DNA from: Pratylenchus scribneri
Taxonomy: Eukaryota; Nematoda; Chromadorea; Rhabditida; Pratylenchidae
Direction of reading: 5' to 3'
Length of the DNA stretch: 64,000 bases
Assembly (NCBI GenBank): GCA_030063045.1
Contig: JAQSEB010000001.1
Coordinates: 3,472,001-3,536,000, forward strand
Below, piece after piece: positions 12,916 to 25,100 of this stretch (its first letter is position 1; each line of letters opens with the position of its first letter). The notes below the pieces were generated by a model. The model ran no database searches and had not been told where the DNA came from. It saw nothing but the letters and a program-made list of their open reading frames with translations. The position numbers were made by a program, and so were the translations under genes.

Positions 12916-14448
12916 GAATTATTTTTGAATTAAAAAATGAAAAATAAAAATAAAAGAAATAAAGTCGAAAGCAAGGAATTTCTTATGCAAAAGATGATAA
13001 ATAAACAAATTTAATAAAAAAACAGAAAGATTAAATCCACATCCACATTCTCCCCACCCCCGCCATATTCCCCAAATGAAATCAAAATTTTCATCATTTC
13101 CAAAAAAAAACAAAATCTTACTAAAAGTGAAATATCAAATATCAATGGAATTTTTCAATTGCAAACGGAAATGCAAAAAGTTCAAAAATCGGATCGAATT
13201 TTTTTACTGGGAATTTAAAAACTAAAAGCTTATTTTCCTCAGTTTTTCTATAAATATTTAAAATTCCAATCCCTTTTTGGATATGATAATTTATAATTAC
13301 ATTATTCTAATTTATTTCATTATTTCACATTATTTTCTATCTAAATACACAAAAAATTAATTATTTCGATTTTTTCTTATCCACTATCAAATTCGTTAAA
13401 TTTTTAATTATTTTTAAAATAAATTAATTCGGCCCAAATCCAAATAGTAATAATCTCACTGAAGCAATTTTATCCATTAAATAATTTTTTTTAACTTTAA
13501 TTATATTTTTATATTTTAATCTTTTTTTTCCAATACCAAGAAAATTAAAAATTAGCCCCTTTTATATTTCTCAATAGAAACATTTAAATTTGCTTTTTTG
13601 CATTCCAAATTTAAGTTCCTGATCACTGATCAGGCATCAAAAATCAAAATTAACTTGTTTTGCACAAATAACCTCTGGGGAATAAATCAGCTCAATTTCT
13701 GCAACAAAATCCGTTCTATTTTTGCTTGTTTTTGCCATATTTCCATTTCCAAAGAACATCAGATTTCATTTCATTCATCCATTTTTGACTTCTTCCCATT
13801 TGATTGAAATCCCGTGAACATTCCGTGTGGCTTCATTCCAAAACATATGCTCGGTGCTTTCCACATCCAACCCTATTAATTTCAATCTCGGCCCAAAGCA
13901 CAAATTCACATCCTCTAGGGAAAATTAATCATTGGCCAAAAAATAAGGGGCCAAATGGTTTGCCAATGAATCATTTGAAAAGGAGGAATTGGCTCCAAAG
14001 TTTTGTTGGGTTCATCAAACCAAAAAAATGGGAGGGCATTGGGACCAAATGGCACACTAAAAAGGGGGAAATATAATCCAAAAGGAACAGCTGGTCCTAA
14101 AAATGGTGGAATGGCGTAAAAGCCATTTGATCAATCCGCGAACACAATTTCCCCATTTATGAAGGACGTAAGTATATAAAATGGAGGCCATCAAATTGGT
14201 TTAACCCTCAAAAATTTATTGGCTCCAATGCCAGACTATATGGCCTTTAAATGCGTGTTTGTCTATTGTCTGGCCAATAAATTCAAACATTCCAATCATT
14301 TTCCCCCTTCGGACCCAATATTTAAATGAAATAATTTTAATGTTTTTTATGTAATTAAAAAATAGTCAAAAAATTATTTTTCTCAACAAATAATAAAATC
14401 TTTAAAAATTAAAATATTTTAGAAAAAATACCTAAACCACATTTATTT
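12916..14448. other. intergenic between two + strand genes
   Basis: 1.5 kb. The first 0.6 kb is very AT-rich. 13600-14330 is less AT-rich and contains repeated words such as ATTGGCCAAAAA and GGGGCCAAATGG, plus short frames without coding character. It may hold 5' regulatory sequence for the Ig-domain gene. No gene supported. Confidence 0.4.
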
Positions 14449-17400
14449 ATGGGTAAACTTAATTTATTGCGTCGATTGAGTTTGGGCGGTTCATTCCGTC
14501 GCAAAAACAATAAAAGAGGGCAAGTTTAATTCTTTCAAAAAGGAAATAAAATTATATTTAAAATTAAATATAAATTGTCGAAAATAATATAATATTTTAT
14601 TAAATTTTCAATAAATTTTACAAAAAATCTGACAGAAAAATAAAAAAATTAAAAAATAAAATTCTTAAAATTGAAATAAAATTTTTTAATTTTTAAAAAT
14701 TAAAATTTTTAGCAGTTCATTGGAAGATGAGGAGGACAGCGTGAGTGTGAGTGCGGCCAGCAGTGCAATGGACACCTCCTCATTGAGTGTGCCAATTTTA
14801 TTCCGTAAAAAATCATCCATATGTTCCGCGCCACCCGGTGCCAATATTCGACCATCCCATGATTTGCCAACCGAAACGGCCATTCTTACGGATGAGGAGG
14901 TTGTGGCCAACGGGAATTAATTTAAATATTAATTTTATTATTATTTTAGGAGAATGGAAGGGAGGAAAATTGTACGGAAACATTCTTCTTGCGCCGAAGG
15001 CGGAAACATGCCATTCTCAACGCAATCATTTATCCTGAACAGAGGGCAAGGGTCCGGGCCGAATTTTGTGGCAATACATTTGAGGCAATGACTTAAAATT
15101 ATTTTACAATAAATAAAATTTTTTAACTAATTTTAAAAATTAAAAATAAATTATTTTAGGTTGACGTGGAGAGAATGACCGAATGTGGGCGTGATTCGGT
15201 TGTAATGGTTTCGGAGGAATTCTATGACAAAAAAGTGCTGATCCGTTCCGGCTCGCCGGTGCGCAAATCCACAATAATGGAGGAATTGAGCCGGGAAAGC
15301 AGTGAAGAAAATAGTCGGCTAATTCATTTATTTATGCCATTTTTTAATTTGAATATTTACATTTTAAATAATAAATAAATAATTGATATAAAATTGTTGG
15401 TGACGATTCTGAAAATTAAATTATTTTTATTTTTTCACATATTTAACTAATAAAAAATAATATTTTTTATATTTTGAAATAAATTGTAAAAAAATAAAAA
15501 TTTTAATTTTTTTTTTATTTTTTTTGGTTTTCTTATGATCAAAAATTGATCAGAGAATTATGAGCCATTGAGAAAATAATCTTTTAAATTATAAAAAATC
15601 GATGCCAATAATTTTATATCAACAATTTAATTAAAGTACATTAAATTAATTATATTTTTTAGCTTCACGTAATTCCCCTGGCTTTGTTGATGCTCACACA
15701 CGGATGGCCGTGTCCATCAATGCAAAAAGTGATTATGATTCAGTGCACGTTTTCTTGGAGGAAATTCCTTGGGGTCAAATTGGATTGGATGTGAAGGAGA
15801 CACCGGTGGTCAGTCCAGCTGCCACAACAACATCCGGTACAAAATTTATTAATTTTTTTATATTCTTAAATAATTAAATGATATTTTATTTTGCATTTTC
15901 AGCATTTGAGGACCAAAGGAGTGCCCGCAGTTTTGGAATGGGCAGTTCCGTCGACTCCACTCTGACTGTTGGCCGAGAAAGTGTCTTAAAGCAAATTAGT
16001 GTCAGTGAAGGTGTTGGCGGTCTTGGCGATGAATTGAGCGGCAGATTATCGTTGAGATCAGCTTCAAGGCGATCCTCACAAAAATCGCTGGCCCATTCCG
16101 AACGAAGTGGGGCAACAACATTTTTGATTGGTAATTGTGGATTTTATTTTTTGGCAAATAATTTATTTTAGGTGGTCAAGAGGAGGAATTGGAGGATATT
16201 CCAGCATATGTGATCAAATCTGGATCAACAGCTTCAATCACATGCGAATTAAACAATGATTGCGTGGAGGAGGGAACCAAAATTGAGGTGGAAAAATTAC
16301 TCATCAATAATAATGAAAAATATTAAAATTGTCAAAAATAATATAAATTTTTTCCAAAAAGTGTTCACTTTTTATCCAAAAAAATAATTTAATTAGAGGC
16401 CAGAGGATAAGGGATCCATGTCGGTATTCTTCGGGAACCAGGGATCTCAGATGGTTTTTCGGTTTGGGGGGCATTTGGTGAAAAAAAGGGGGCATCTGGG
16501 GGGCATTTTCATTAAAAAGGGGGCATTTTGGGGGGCAGTTTTAAAAAGTGCCAAAAATGCGAAAATTTTTGCCAATAATGGCCGCGCAGCGAAAAATTAG
16601 ATCAAAAAATGGCCGCGCAGCGAAAAATTTGACCAAAAAATGGCCGCGCAGCGAAAAATTAGATCAAAAAATGGCCGCGTAGCGAAAAATTTGACCAAAA
16701 AATGGCCGCGCAGCGAAAAATTTTAAAGAAAAAGACCCATTTGGGGAAAATTTTAACAAAAAATGAAAAGGGGGCATTTGGGGGGCAACTCGGCTCGGGG
16801 GGCACAAAAGGGGGCAAAATCTCAAAAAGGGGGCAAATGCCCCCCGTAGGGGTACATTCTGAGATCCCTGTCGGGAACCCAACTCAACAGTATTATTAAA
16901 AAATTCCATGTTTATCCATCCATTTTATACAGAAAATTTTTTTAATTATTCAGGACAATTTTTATTCATAAAATTAAAAACTTTCTGATTAAATGGAAGT
17001 AAACGAAAAGATAAACCGAGAAGAAGAAAATATTATTTATTTAATTTTAATAATTAATGAATGCATTTGATTAATAAAATAAATAATATAATCCAAAATT
17101 TGTATTCAGTGGTTTCGTGGTCAAAATGAACAAATCCTGGCAATGGGCGGCAAATTCGAAAGGCACACCCAAGATTGTGTGGAAATTTTGGTCATCTACG
17201 ATGTTCGGCCAGAGGATGGACAATTATATTCAGTCAAAATCAATGGAGAATTATTCCCCGTGGCCTATTTAATTATTGAGGATTTGGATGAGGGGATGAT
17301 GGCCGAGGAAATGTCCTCATCCACTCCATCCGGCCAAACAGTGCTTTTAGCCGGGCCAAGTGCGCCACCACAATTCTTGACGGCCCCACAAACTCAGTGG

Positions 17401-18484
17401 GACACGGAATTATTTTTAATTTAATTTATTTTCCTTTTCAGATTTGTAATGCAAGGCGAAACGGCCATCATTTCGGTGTCAATGAATCGGGCAAATTTGA
17501 ATGTAATTTGGTCAAAAGATGGCCAACAATTGGATGGCCAAAATGCGGAGAAAACGAAGGATGGAAGGCCGAGAATTTGGCTGGAAAGTACAACGACTGG
17601 ATGGTACAGGGTGATCGTGAATGAGGTGCAATTTTCGGATCAAGGATATTATTATGCACAAATTGGCGACAAATTCACAAATGTTCAACTCATTGTGGAA
17701 GGTAAAAAATAAAATAATTTCTTTATAATTAATTTATTAAATATTTATTCAAACTTTTTAATTAATTATTAATTAAATTTAAATTTTTATTTATCTTTTC
17801 CATTTAAATAATATTTTTTTTTTATTTAGATCGAATTGATGAACGCGAAGTGCAAGTTTCTTCGGCAGAAACGGACGACGAGGAATTGGGAGATTATTTG
17901 GTCCCAATTGGATCGACCGCAACAATTGCTTGCGAAGTGAAAAATTCATCAATAAATATAAAAAATTTAATACATTTTTAGCTTGAAAATGTGAGTTTTG
18001 GCTATCGATTGCATTGGCAACGGAATCATCGCGATTTGGACGCAAGGATTGCCTCAGGCGATGGAAAATTTGAGCATGTTGTGAATGGGACTAAACATTA
18101 TTTGATCATCCATTGCGCACAACCATGCGATTCCGGTATAATTTAATTAATGTTTATTTTTAAAATTATTTAAAATTATATTTTAAAATAATTTTGAAAA
18201 TTTCACAAATTAATAAAAAATAATTTTTTAAATTGATATATATTTAATAATTTATTTAAATAAATTTAATTATTCGAATTTTAGGCGTCTATTCGGTGCG
18301 AATTGGTGATGCCAAATTCAAGGTGGCCCAAATCACAATAAGCAATGAACAACAATTGTCCGGTTCCACTGGAGGCGGTTCGGCCAATCGAGTGAAACGA
18401 ATTTCCAGCCAATCTTTGGAAAAAATTGAAGAAAAGGAACAACAACAAATATCATCAAAAAGCAGGGGAAAAAGAAAGGAATAA
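14449..18484 (+). CDS. intracellular-type Ig-domain protein
   Basis: Twelve exons (14449-14519, 14713-14899, 14950-15084, 15160-15313, 15663-15836, 15903-16130, 16172-16287, 17110-17396, 17442-17701, 17830-17936, 17982-18135, 18285-18484) join in phase to about 690 aa. The N-terminus MGKLNLLRRLSLGGSFRRKN is basic with no signal peptide. It is followed by about 280 residues of Ser-rich sequence, including RLSLRSASRRSSQKSL, a likely phosphorylation region. Three Ig-like folds follow. Ig1 has SGSTASITCEL, WFRGQNEQI and DVRPEDGQLYSV. Ig2 has WSKDGQQLDG and VQFSDQGYYYAQIGD. Ig3 has GSTATIACEL, LHWQRNHRDL and CDSGVYSVRIGD. The DxGxYxV strand-F signatures and poor Cys conservation resemble I-set domains of muscle proteins such as titin or UNC-89, but this is much shorter. 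Introns 1 and 3 use GC donors. The exact orthologue is not recognised. Confidence 0.85.
16439..16870. mobile_element. hAT-like MITE, 8-bp TSD TCGGGAAC
   Basis: Perfect 13-bp terminal inverted repeats CAGGGATCTCAGA (16439-16451) and TCTGAGATCCCTG (16858-16870), flanked by an exact 8-bp direct repeat TCGGGAAC (16431-16438 and 16871-16878). The 8-bp duplication and CAGGG start are hAT superfamily hallmarks. The element is 432 bp with no transposase, so non-autonomous. Internally it has four to five units of about 35 bp built on ATGGCCGCGCAGCGAAAAAT and GGGGGCAT-rich flanks. It sits in the intron 16288-17109 of the Ig-domain gene. Confidence 0.93.
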
Positions 18485-20698
18485 ATTATAGGAACAAAAA
18501 AATGATTTACTTATTATTCAAATTATCAAAAAATAGTCACCCAAAATTCCGCTTTTTATCATATTATTTTCTTTCATTTGTATAAAAAATTTTAATCTTT
18601 AAATTTAAAGAAAATTGTACTAAATTCCAATCTCTTCGTTTCATTAACTGAATTTATTAGAGAACGGAAGTCATTTTTGCATTTGCATTTTGCAAATTGA
18701 ATGCAAAAAGGCAAATCAACTTCTACCACCCGCCAATTGGGTTTATGGAAAATGAAATGTGGAAGCAAATGAATTTTTCGATCCATCATCCAAATTAATG
18801 CAGAAAAATTCAGTAATTAACTTTAAATATATTTTTTCTCATTGAAAATATTTAAAATAATAATTTTAAAATTCAAATTTAGGCTTACTTAATTAATTAT
18901 TACTAATTACCAATACAAAATTTTATTAATATATTTTTCCTAATAATTTTCTCAATTTTTAATAAAATAAATTTTTAATAATTTTTTGTCCTAAATTTTT
19001 TTTCAAACTTTTAACTTTAAAACTCCGATTAATATATTTTGTTTAATATTTTCACCGAATGAATCATTTCCCTCAATCGCAATTTCCGGTTTAAATAAAA
19101 AATTAAATGACCATTTTTCAAATGGCAATAAATTATATTGGCCAAAAAATTAAAACTTTGATCCTATTTTCCTCCATATCATCCAATTCGAAATCAATCA
19201 AAAAACATTGAAAATTCATATGATTGAATTCAAAATTTTGTGAATGATAAATTCTTTGGCTATTTGCCTTACAAATATTCGAGAATGAAAAATTAGAAAT
19301 ACAAAAAATTATTGTACTTTTAGAATGGAGCTAGAAGGCAAGAAAATTTATTAAATAAATTCAATAAAAAAGTAATAAGAAATTGGAAAGATAAAGCTGA
19401 TTAATGGCCTAAGCATTAAAATTGACATTGATGGCCTCTATTTTTTATAATTTTATTTTTAACAAAATTATTGGCCTAAATTTTCATTAATTTTTACGAT
19501 TATTTTTCTTTCTCCATATCAAGTGGAAAATTCCCCCATTATTTTTTTACAATAATTTTATCGTCGATCATGCGCCCCATTACCCCTTCATCCCAAATTC
19601 GCACCCAAACAAAAACACCCACGCTCTTCTTGATTACAATTAAAATAATTTAAAGGTGCACATTCATCAATCAAAAAATTTTCTAACCGAACGAATTGTT
19701 GGAGATTTTGGTGAAAGGAAAATTGGCAAAAAATTTTTTGGAGATTTGCTCACGGGTTTTGGGTTCAATCGTCCCCATTGATAAACAGAAATGACCCAGG
19801 GGGGGGGGGAAGATGGATGGAATCGGAAATTAATGAAGGCCACCAAAGTAAAATTGTTGTTGATTAGAAATTTGAATGGATAATTTGATAAAAGATAATT
19901 TTGTGAAGGCGAATTTTGTTATATTTATTTTGCTTATAATTTGCTGAATTATTGTTATTTAATTTTTGCTTATATAGGGGTGCCCGTATAACCAGATTTT
20001 TTGTAAATTTTATGTAGGCCAGATTTTTGCCAGATTTTAAAATTTTTATTAAAAATGATACATTTTCGGGCCATTTTTACTTAATTTTTTTTATTAAAAT
20101 TTTCCGCTATGAGATAATTTTAAAGCTTTATATCCTGAATTGCCCAAATAAGTCAAATCAGAAGATAAAAATGAGCAAAAAATTTTATAAAAGCATTGAT
20201 TTTGTTTTTTACTACTAGATTTTTAGCCCGAATTTAGAAAAATTTTGCTCAAATTTTATCAGATTTTTTGACCTGGATGCCAGAATTTTGGGTTTTATTA
20301 GATGATACTCTTAACCTTCAAATTCACAAAATGATTGTCAATTAAATTATTATTGAATAAGAAACAATTAAGAACATTGACAATTCGTCCTTTACATCGA
20401 CTTCATCTTTAAGTTCAAATGACCCCAAAGCCAAAGAACAAAGTTAAATGACATTTTGGCGAACAAAATAAAACAAAGCGCGAGACCCAGTCTCGGGTTA
20501 GAAGATTAATGATAGGCGGAAGTATTTGCGATAGAATTGAGAAGAGAAGGGGGCAGTGGAATGATCCGCCGATCCGGTTTAGTTGAATTGTCCTTGCCCG
20601 CCCCCTCAAAAATGTACCCAACATTCCCATCTCAACATGGGGTCCACGCATGTTTACGCGCGGAGTTCAATATCGAGGCCATCGCAGTTATCTCCCTC
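18485..20698. other. long AT-rich intergenic region
   Basis: No gene found in 2.2 kb. 19797-19810 has a G-run of about ten. 19975-20290 contains several CAGATTTTT direct repeats after a GGGGTGCCCGTATAACCAG start, probably a decayed transposon. 20400-20698 is GC-richer and borders the TATA-like site of the small peptide gene. Confidence 0.4.
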
Positions 20699-20706
20699 TA
20701 TAAAAG
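20699..20706 (+). promoter_or_regulatory. TATA-like box
   Basis: TATAAAAG preceded by a GC-richer block (TTTACGCGCGGAGTTCAATA), about 205 bp upstream of the ATG of the 50-aa peptide. Placement makes it a plausible core promoter with a long 5' leader or an unseen 5' intron; not demonstrated. Confidence 0.35.
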
Positions 20707-20911
20707 AACCGGCCAAATTGGCAAATTGGCTCATTTTTATTATACTTTTTAATAATAAAAAAATGAAAAAAAAAAATTAAAAAATCCACCCATCTAATAT
20801 CGAAGACAATTTTTATAACTTTCGCAAATTTTTTCTTAAAATAAATTTCGAAAATTTTCAGAATAAATTATAATTCTGATAGACAATAATCCTCAAAAAA
20901 TTCACACAAAA

Positions 20912-21064
20912 ATGCAGCAACAATTCAACTTGACATTGTTCATTGCCATTTTGGTTGCCATTCTTTTGCTGCTTCAAATTTGTGTGCTGCCTCAAGCAAA
21001 TGCCCAATTGTTCGGCAATGGTGGATTATTCATGGCATGCATGCCTTGCGGCAATATTCCATGA
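20912..21064 (+). CDS. 50-aa secreted peptide precursor
   Basis: Single exon. MQQQFNLTLFIAILVAILLL and the next 12 residues (LQICVLPQANAQ) form a signal peptide with likely cleavage after ANA. This leaves a mature peptide of about 19 residues, QLFGNGGLFMACMPCGNIP, Gly-rich with a CMPC pair. It is too short for a normal gene caller, but it is preceded by a TATA-like site and its 3' half is duplicated 0.5 kb downstream with the MPCGNIP end preserved. Possible roles are an antimicrobial or neuropeptide-like secreted peptide or an effector. No family recognised. Confidence 0.55.
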   Translation: MQQQFNLTLFIAILVAILLLLQICVLPQANAQLFGNGGLFMACMPCGNIP

Positions 21065-21560
21065 AAGAATTAATAGAATTGATGAGAAATTCAAGTCAAA
21101 ACAAAAAGAAAATGATCTTCAGAAATTTTTATTATTTAAACTATTTTTTTATTCATATTTTTAATCAATGAATAAAATAATTTTATAAATCTAAAGGCTT
21201 TTCGGTACTAGAATATTTTGGGGAAGGGGGGGGGGTCACCGGATAGGACAGAGTTGGTATATGATGGGGTAGAAGTAGGGTAGGGTCTAGGGTAGCATCA
21301 TAATGCTAATAATTTTTCAGCTTTCGGCGTTTAGTATTGGAGGCGAAATCGTAAAATCATGACTCTAAAAGAACGACAATCCTCATTTCATATATTGATA
21401 GTGCCGCAAAATTATCGTGCAAAATTTTGAAGATATCAATCGGAATTTCGTCTATGAAATAAATCGGTTCAATATAAGCGATCCATTAGTAGTGTATTTT
21501 TTTTAAACTTATTATATCATTTAAGATAAAAATTTCAAATATTCGAATTTTTTCTATTGT

Positions 21561-21735
21561 TGGAGGAATGTTCATTGTTCATGGCCTACATGCCGTGCGG
21601 CAATATTCCATGAAAGAATTGATGGAATGGAAGAAATTGATGAGAAATACAAGTCAAAATAAAAAGAAAATGATCTTCAGAAATTTATATTATTTAAACT
21701 GTTTTTTAATCATATTTCAAAGAATAAAATAATTT
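21561..21735 (+). pseudogene. partial duplicate of the 50-aa peptide gene
   Basis: This segment repeats the end of the 20912-21064 gene and its 3' flank: GCGGCAATATTCCATGAAAG, then AAAAAGAAAATGATCTTCAG, then a similar AT-rich tail. The frame encodes only MAYMPCGNIP before the stop. The signal peptide region is absent or unrecognisable, so it is a truncated copy. Confidence 0.6.
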
Positions 21736-22188
21736 TTAAAATCAATGTAAGGGAATTTTCATTGAAGAATCAATCATCAATTTATATTTGCTTAATCTTT
21801 AAATTCCAATACACAATTTAATATCTAAAAATATTCATTCAAAACAATTTTTATTCCTTTTTATTTGCGTATCATTTTATCGCTTTTCCCATTTCTTATC
21901 AAAATTTTTTACTTCCTTCATTTCCAAAACAATTTTTTGCGTTGGAATTTTTGGTTAATTGACACCTTTTAATGAGTCCACAATTGGCTCGAATGTTCAA
22001 TCCAAAAATTTTCATTTTATCCTCATAAATAATTGCAAATTAAAAAGAAAATTAACAAAAAAATATTCGATTTAAATTGCATTTTACCAATGGTCAAATT
22101 ATTCCATTTGATGCCTGAATAATTTAATTCTATTTTTATAGCTTGGAAATTTCAAATTATATTAATCAATTTTTTATTCTTTATTTAT
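21736..22188. other. AT-rich intergenic
   Basis: Spacer between the peptide gene remnant and the multicopper oxidase start. No gene or repeat noted. Confidence 0.5.
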
Positions 22189-25100
22189 ATGGATTTTGTA
22201 AAATTTTGCATTTTCATCATTTTTTATTCCAAATTGTCCAGAACAAATGGTTGGCAATTTTGGGAAAAACCTTTGGAATTGGCAAAACCAAATAAAGTAA
22301 AAAATAAATAAATAAATATTAATTATTTTGTTGAATTTATAAATTTTGAAAAAAACTCAAAATATTTTTCTAGCTGCTCTAATTTAGTGAAGAAAATTCT
22401 TAAAAATTTTTTTATTGTTTGTAGAGAAATGCAAAATACAACACTTAATATCAAAAATTTATTAAATTTTAATAGAAATTATTTCTCTGGTTTTTGCCAA
22501 TTTTACCAGAAAAGAGTTTAGGAAATGCCTTTTAAAAATAAATTTTATTGCATTTTTAATTAATATTTAAAACAATATTTTTTAATTATTTAGGATGGCA
22601 TTTATGAATTTGATTTGTGGATTAGGCAAGCCCTGACGATGACCACAAATCCAGTGGATGATTCCTCAATGATGGTCGATTATTCACCAGAAAATGTAAC
22701 TTTAAAATTTTTTGAATAACTTTTTTGGGTATAATAAACGAATTTTTTGAGAAATACTATGAGAACAAACAATTATTTATTTAAACCCAATAATAATTCA
22801 CTTAACAAATTATAGAATATTTTTAAATCAAAAGATTGACAATTTTCTGTTCTATCAAATCATATCAAAATCATTAAAAACAATTGAGATTAACGAGGAA
22901 TTAATAATTAATATGAATGATTGAACTAGGGAAAATATTCGTAATGAGAAAAGTGGTCATTGAATCGCATTCTTCATAAAACAAATGAAATACTTATTAT
23001 ATTCTCTTTTTTCCCCATTTAATAGCTGAAGAAGGGGCTCTCTTTTTCTAAAGAGAAGGGAAAATTTCTTTCCTTCGATTTGATGAAAGGGAATACTGTA
23101 TGAATACCGTATTCTCTCTTTTCTAATGAAAAGGCTCACTTTATTTGATGTAAAGGAGAGAAAAGAGCTCCTTTCTTCTCCCTTGTCGTCTCATTCTTTA
23201 GGGGCAATTTATGGCTCACATTTTTAAGAACATAATTTCCTTCAATCCTAATCATTTTGATGATTTTTATATGATTTTGTAGTAGAGAAAATTTTCAATC
23301 TTATAATTATTCTATAATTAACCATGAGATTTTTCTATATCCGAATTTTGACCAAAATCGTTCATTCTTTTAAAATAAATAAAATTTTTTAGCTGACTTG
23401 GAGTCAAAGAGATCCAAATTTTCGGACAAAATGCAATGAAAATGTGACAATTTTGTATGCAAATTCGGAAATTGATGAAATGGATAAAACATTGCAAACA
23501 TTATTGCAATGGGATGGAATGCATCGAAAAATAATTACAATCAATGGGAAAAGGTTAAAATTAATTTATAAAAATATTATTAAATTTATTTTTAAATAAT
23601 TTTTTATTTAAATTTAAAAAATTTTTGTTTAGTCCCGGTGAGCCAATTGTCGTTCCGTTGGGTGCCAAAATTGTAATGCGCATTCGGAATCGGCTCCAAA
23701 GTCAGTCGATCACGGTGCACGTGCATGGGATGAACCAAAGGAATTGATGGTTCATGGATGGGACCCCTCAACTGGCACAATGCCCAATTGGACCTGGCAA
23801 TGAGTAAACGGCATTTTTATTGGAAAAAAATGACAATTTTAAAAAGAAATAAAATCAACAGCTAATATTTGTGACCAAAGCATTTTTGCAAATTATATAA
23901 TATTTACTTTAAAACATATTTTTTGAGCTATAAAAATATTAAAAAATAATTTGTAAAAATATTTATAATAATATAAATATTAACAATATAATTATAATTA
24001 GTCGTTTTTATATTCCAGTTTTACATATAAATTCATTGCGGACACACCTGGCACCCATTGGTATCATGGTTAGAATTTTATTTTAAAAATAATATTTAAA
24101 TTAAATTTGTAAATTAAATTAATTACTCAATTTTAGGCCATTTGATGGGGGACAGAGCGATGGGATTGTTTGGCGGATTTGTAGTCATGAGGCCGGATGA
24201 GAGGAAAAAAATCATTACGGAAGAAGCTGGGGAATTGGCCGTTGGAAGGGAATATTATTCAATTTTACAGGCAAAATTTAAAACACTATTTTAAATAAAT
24301 ATTATTTATAGAATTGGCATCCCGAATCCGTGGAGGACACCTATTTGGACATGTGGGAAGGCAGGGCAAAATGGATGGGCAAAAATGTGGACTCGGGGGA
24401 ATGTATTCAGAAGGAAAATGTAAATTAAATATTTTAAATTTATTTATTAATTTTAAATAATTTAATATTAATTATTTATTCCATTTCAATTTATTTGTTA
24501 GAATATTTTAATAAATTTTGAAAAATATTAAAAATTTATTATTTAAGGCTGGCCCACCTCGGACTGGCCCATTTTTTGGCTATTTACATACAATGACAGT
24601 TTTGGTGAACCAAAAGGGATGGCATCGGCATGAGGATATTATGACGCGGCCTTCAGCCCTTCCATTGGCCAATTTTGGCATCAGAAAAAGTCGGAAATAT
24701 TATTTTTAAAATTATTTTAATTCACAGATGAAAATATTCTCCTCCGTCTTGTGAATGGAGGCAACGAAGAATGTATAAAGAAAAAATATTTTAAACAATA
24801 TTTCTTATTTTTATAGCATTTTATATTTGGATAGAAGACCATGATTTTTGGGTGGTGGCGGCGGATGGGGCATATGTTAAGCCAAAAATGGTTCGAATTT
24901 AATTTTTGTCAAAAATTATTTAAAAAAATATTTATTTATTATTTTTAAATTTTAATAAAAATATTTTCCAGGTGGATTCATTGACAATTCACCCAGGGGA
25001 ACGTTACGATTTGCTTATTAAAGGTCTTGAGGCACCCAAGAAAATGCCCTATTATTTGATAATTGAATCATTTGAACAATTTATGGGAAATATAAGTGAA

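Noticed and set aside
13804..14076. 90-codon frame upstream of the Ig-domain gene
   Set aside because: No signal or domain, odd Trp/Lys/His composition, no splice context; less AT-rich intergenic sequence gives chance frames.
19975..20290. Possible hAT-type element with GGGGTGCCCGTATAACCAG start
   Set aside because: CAGATTTTT repeats are direct rather than inverted and no 8-bp duplication was found, so only a decayed repeat can be claimed.
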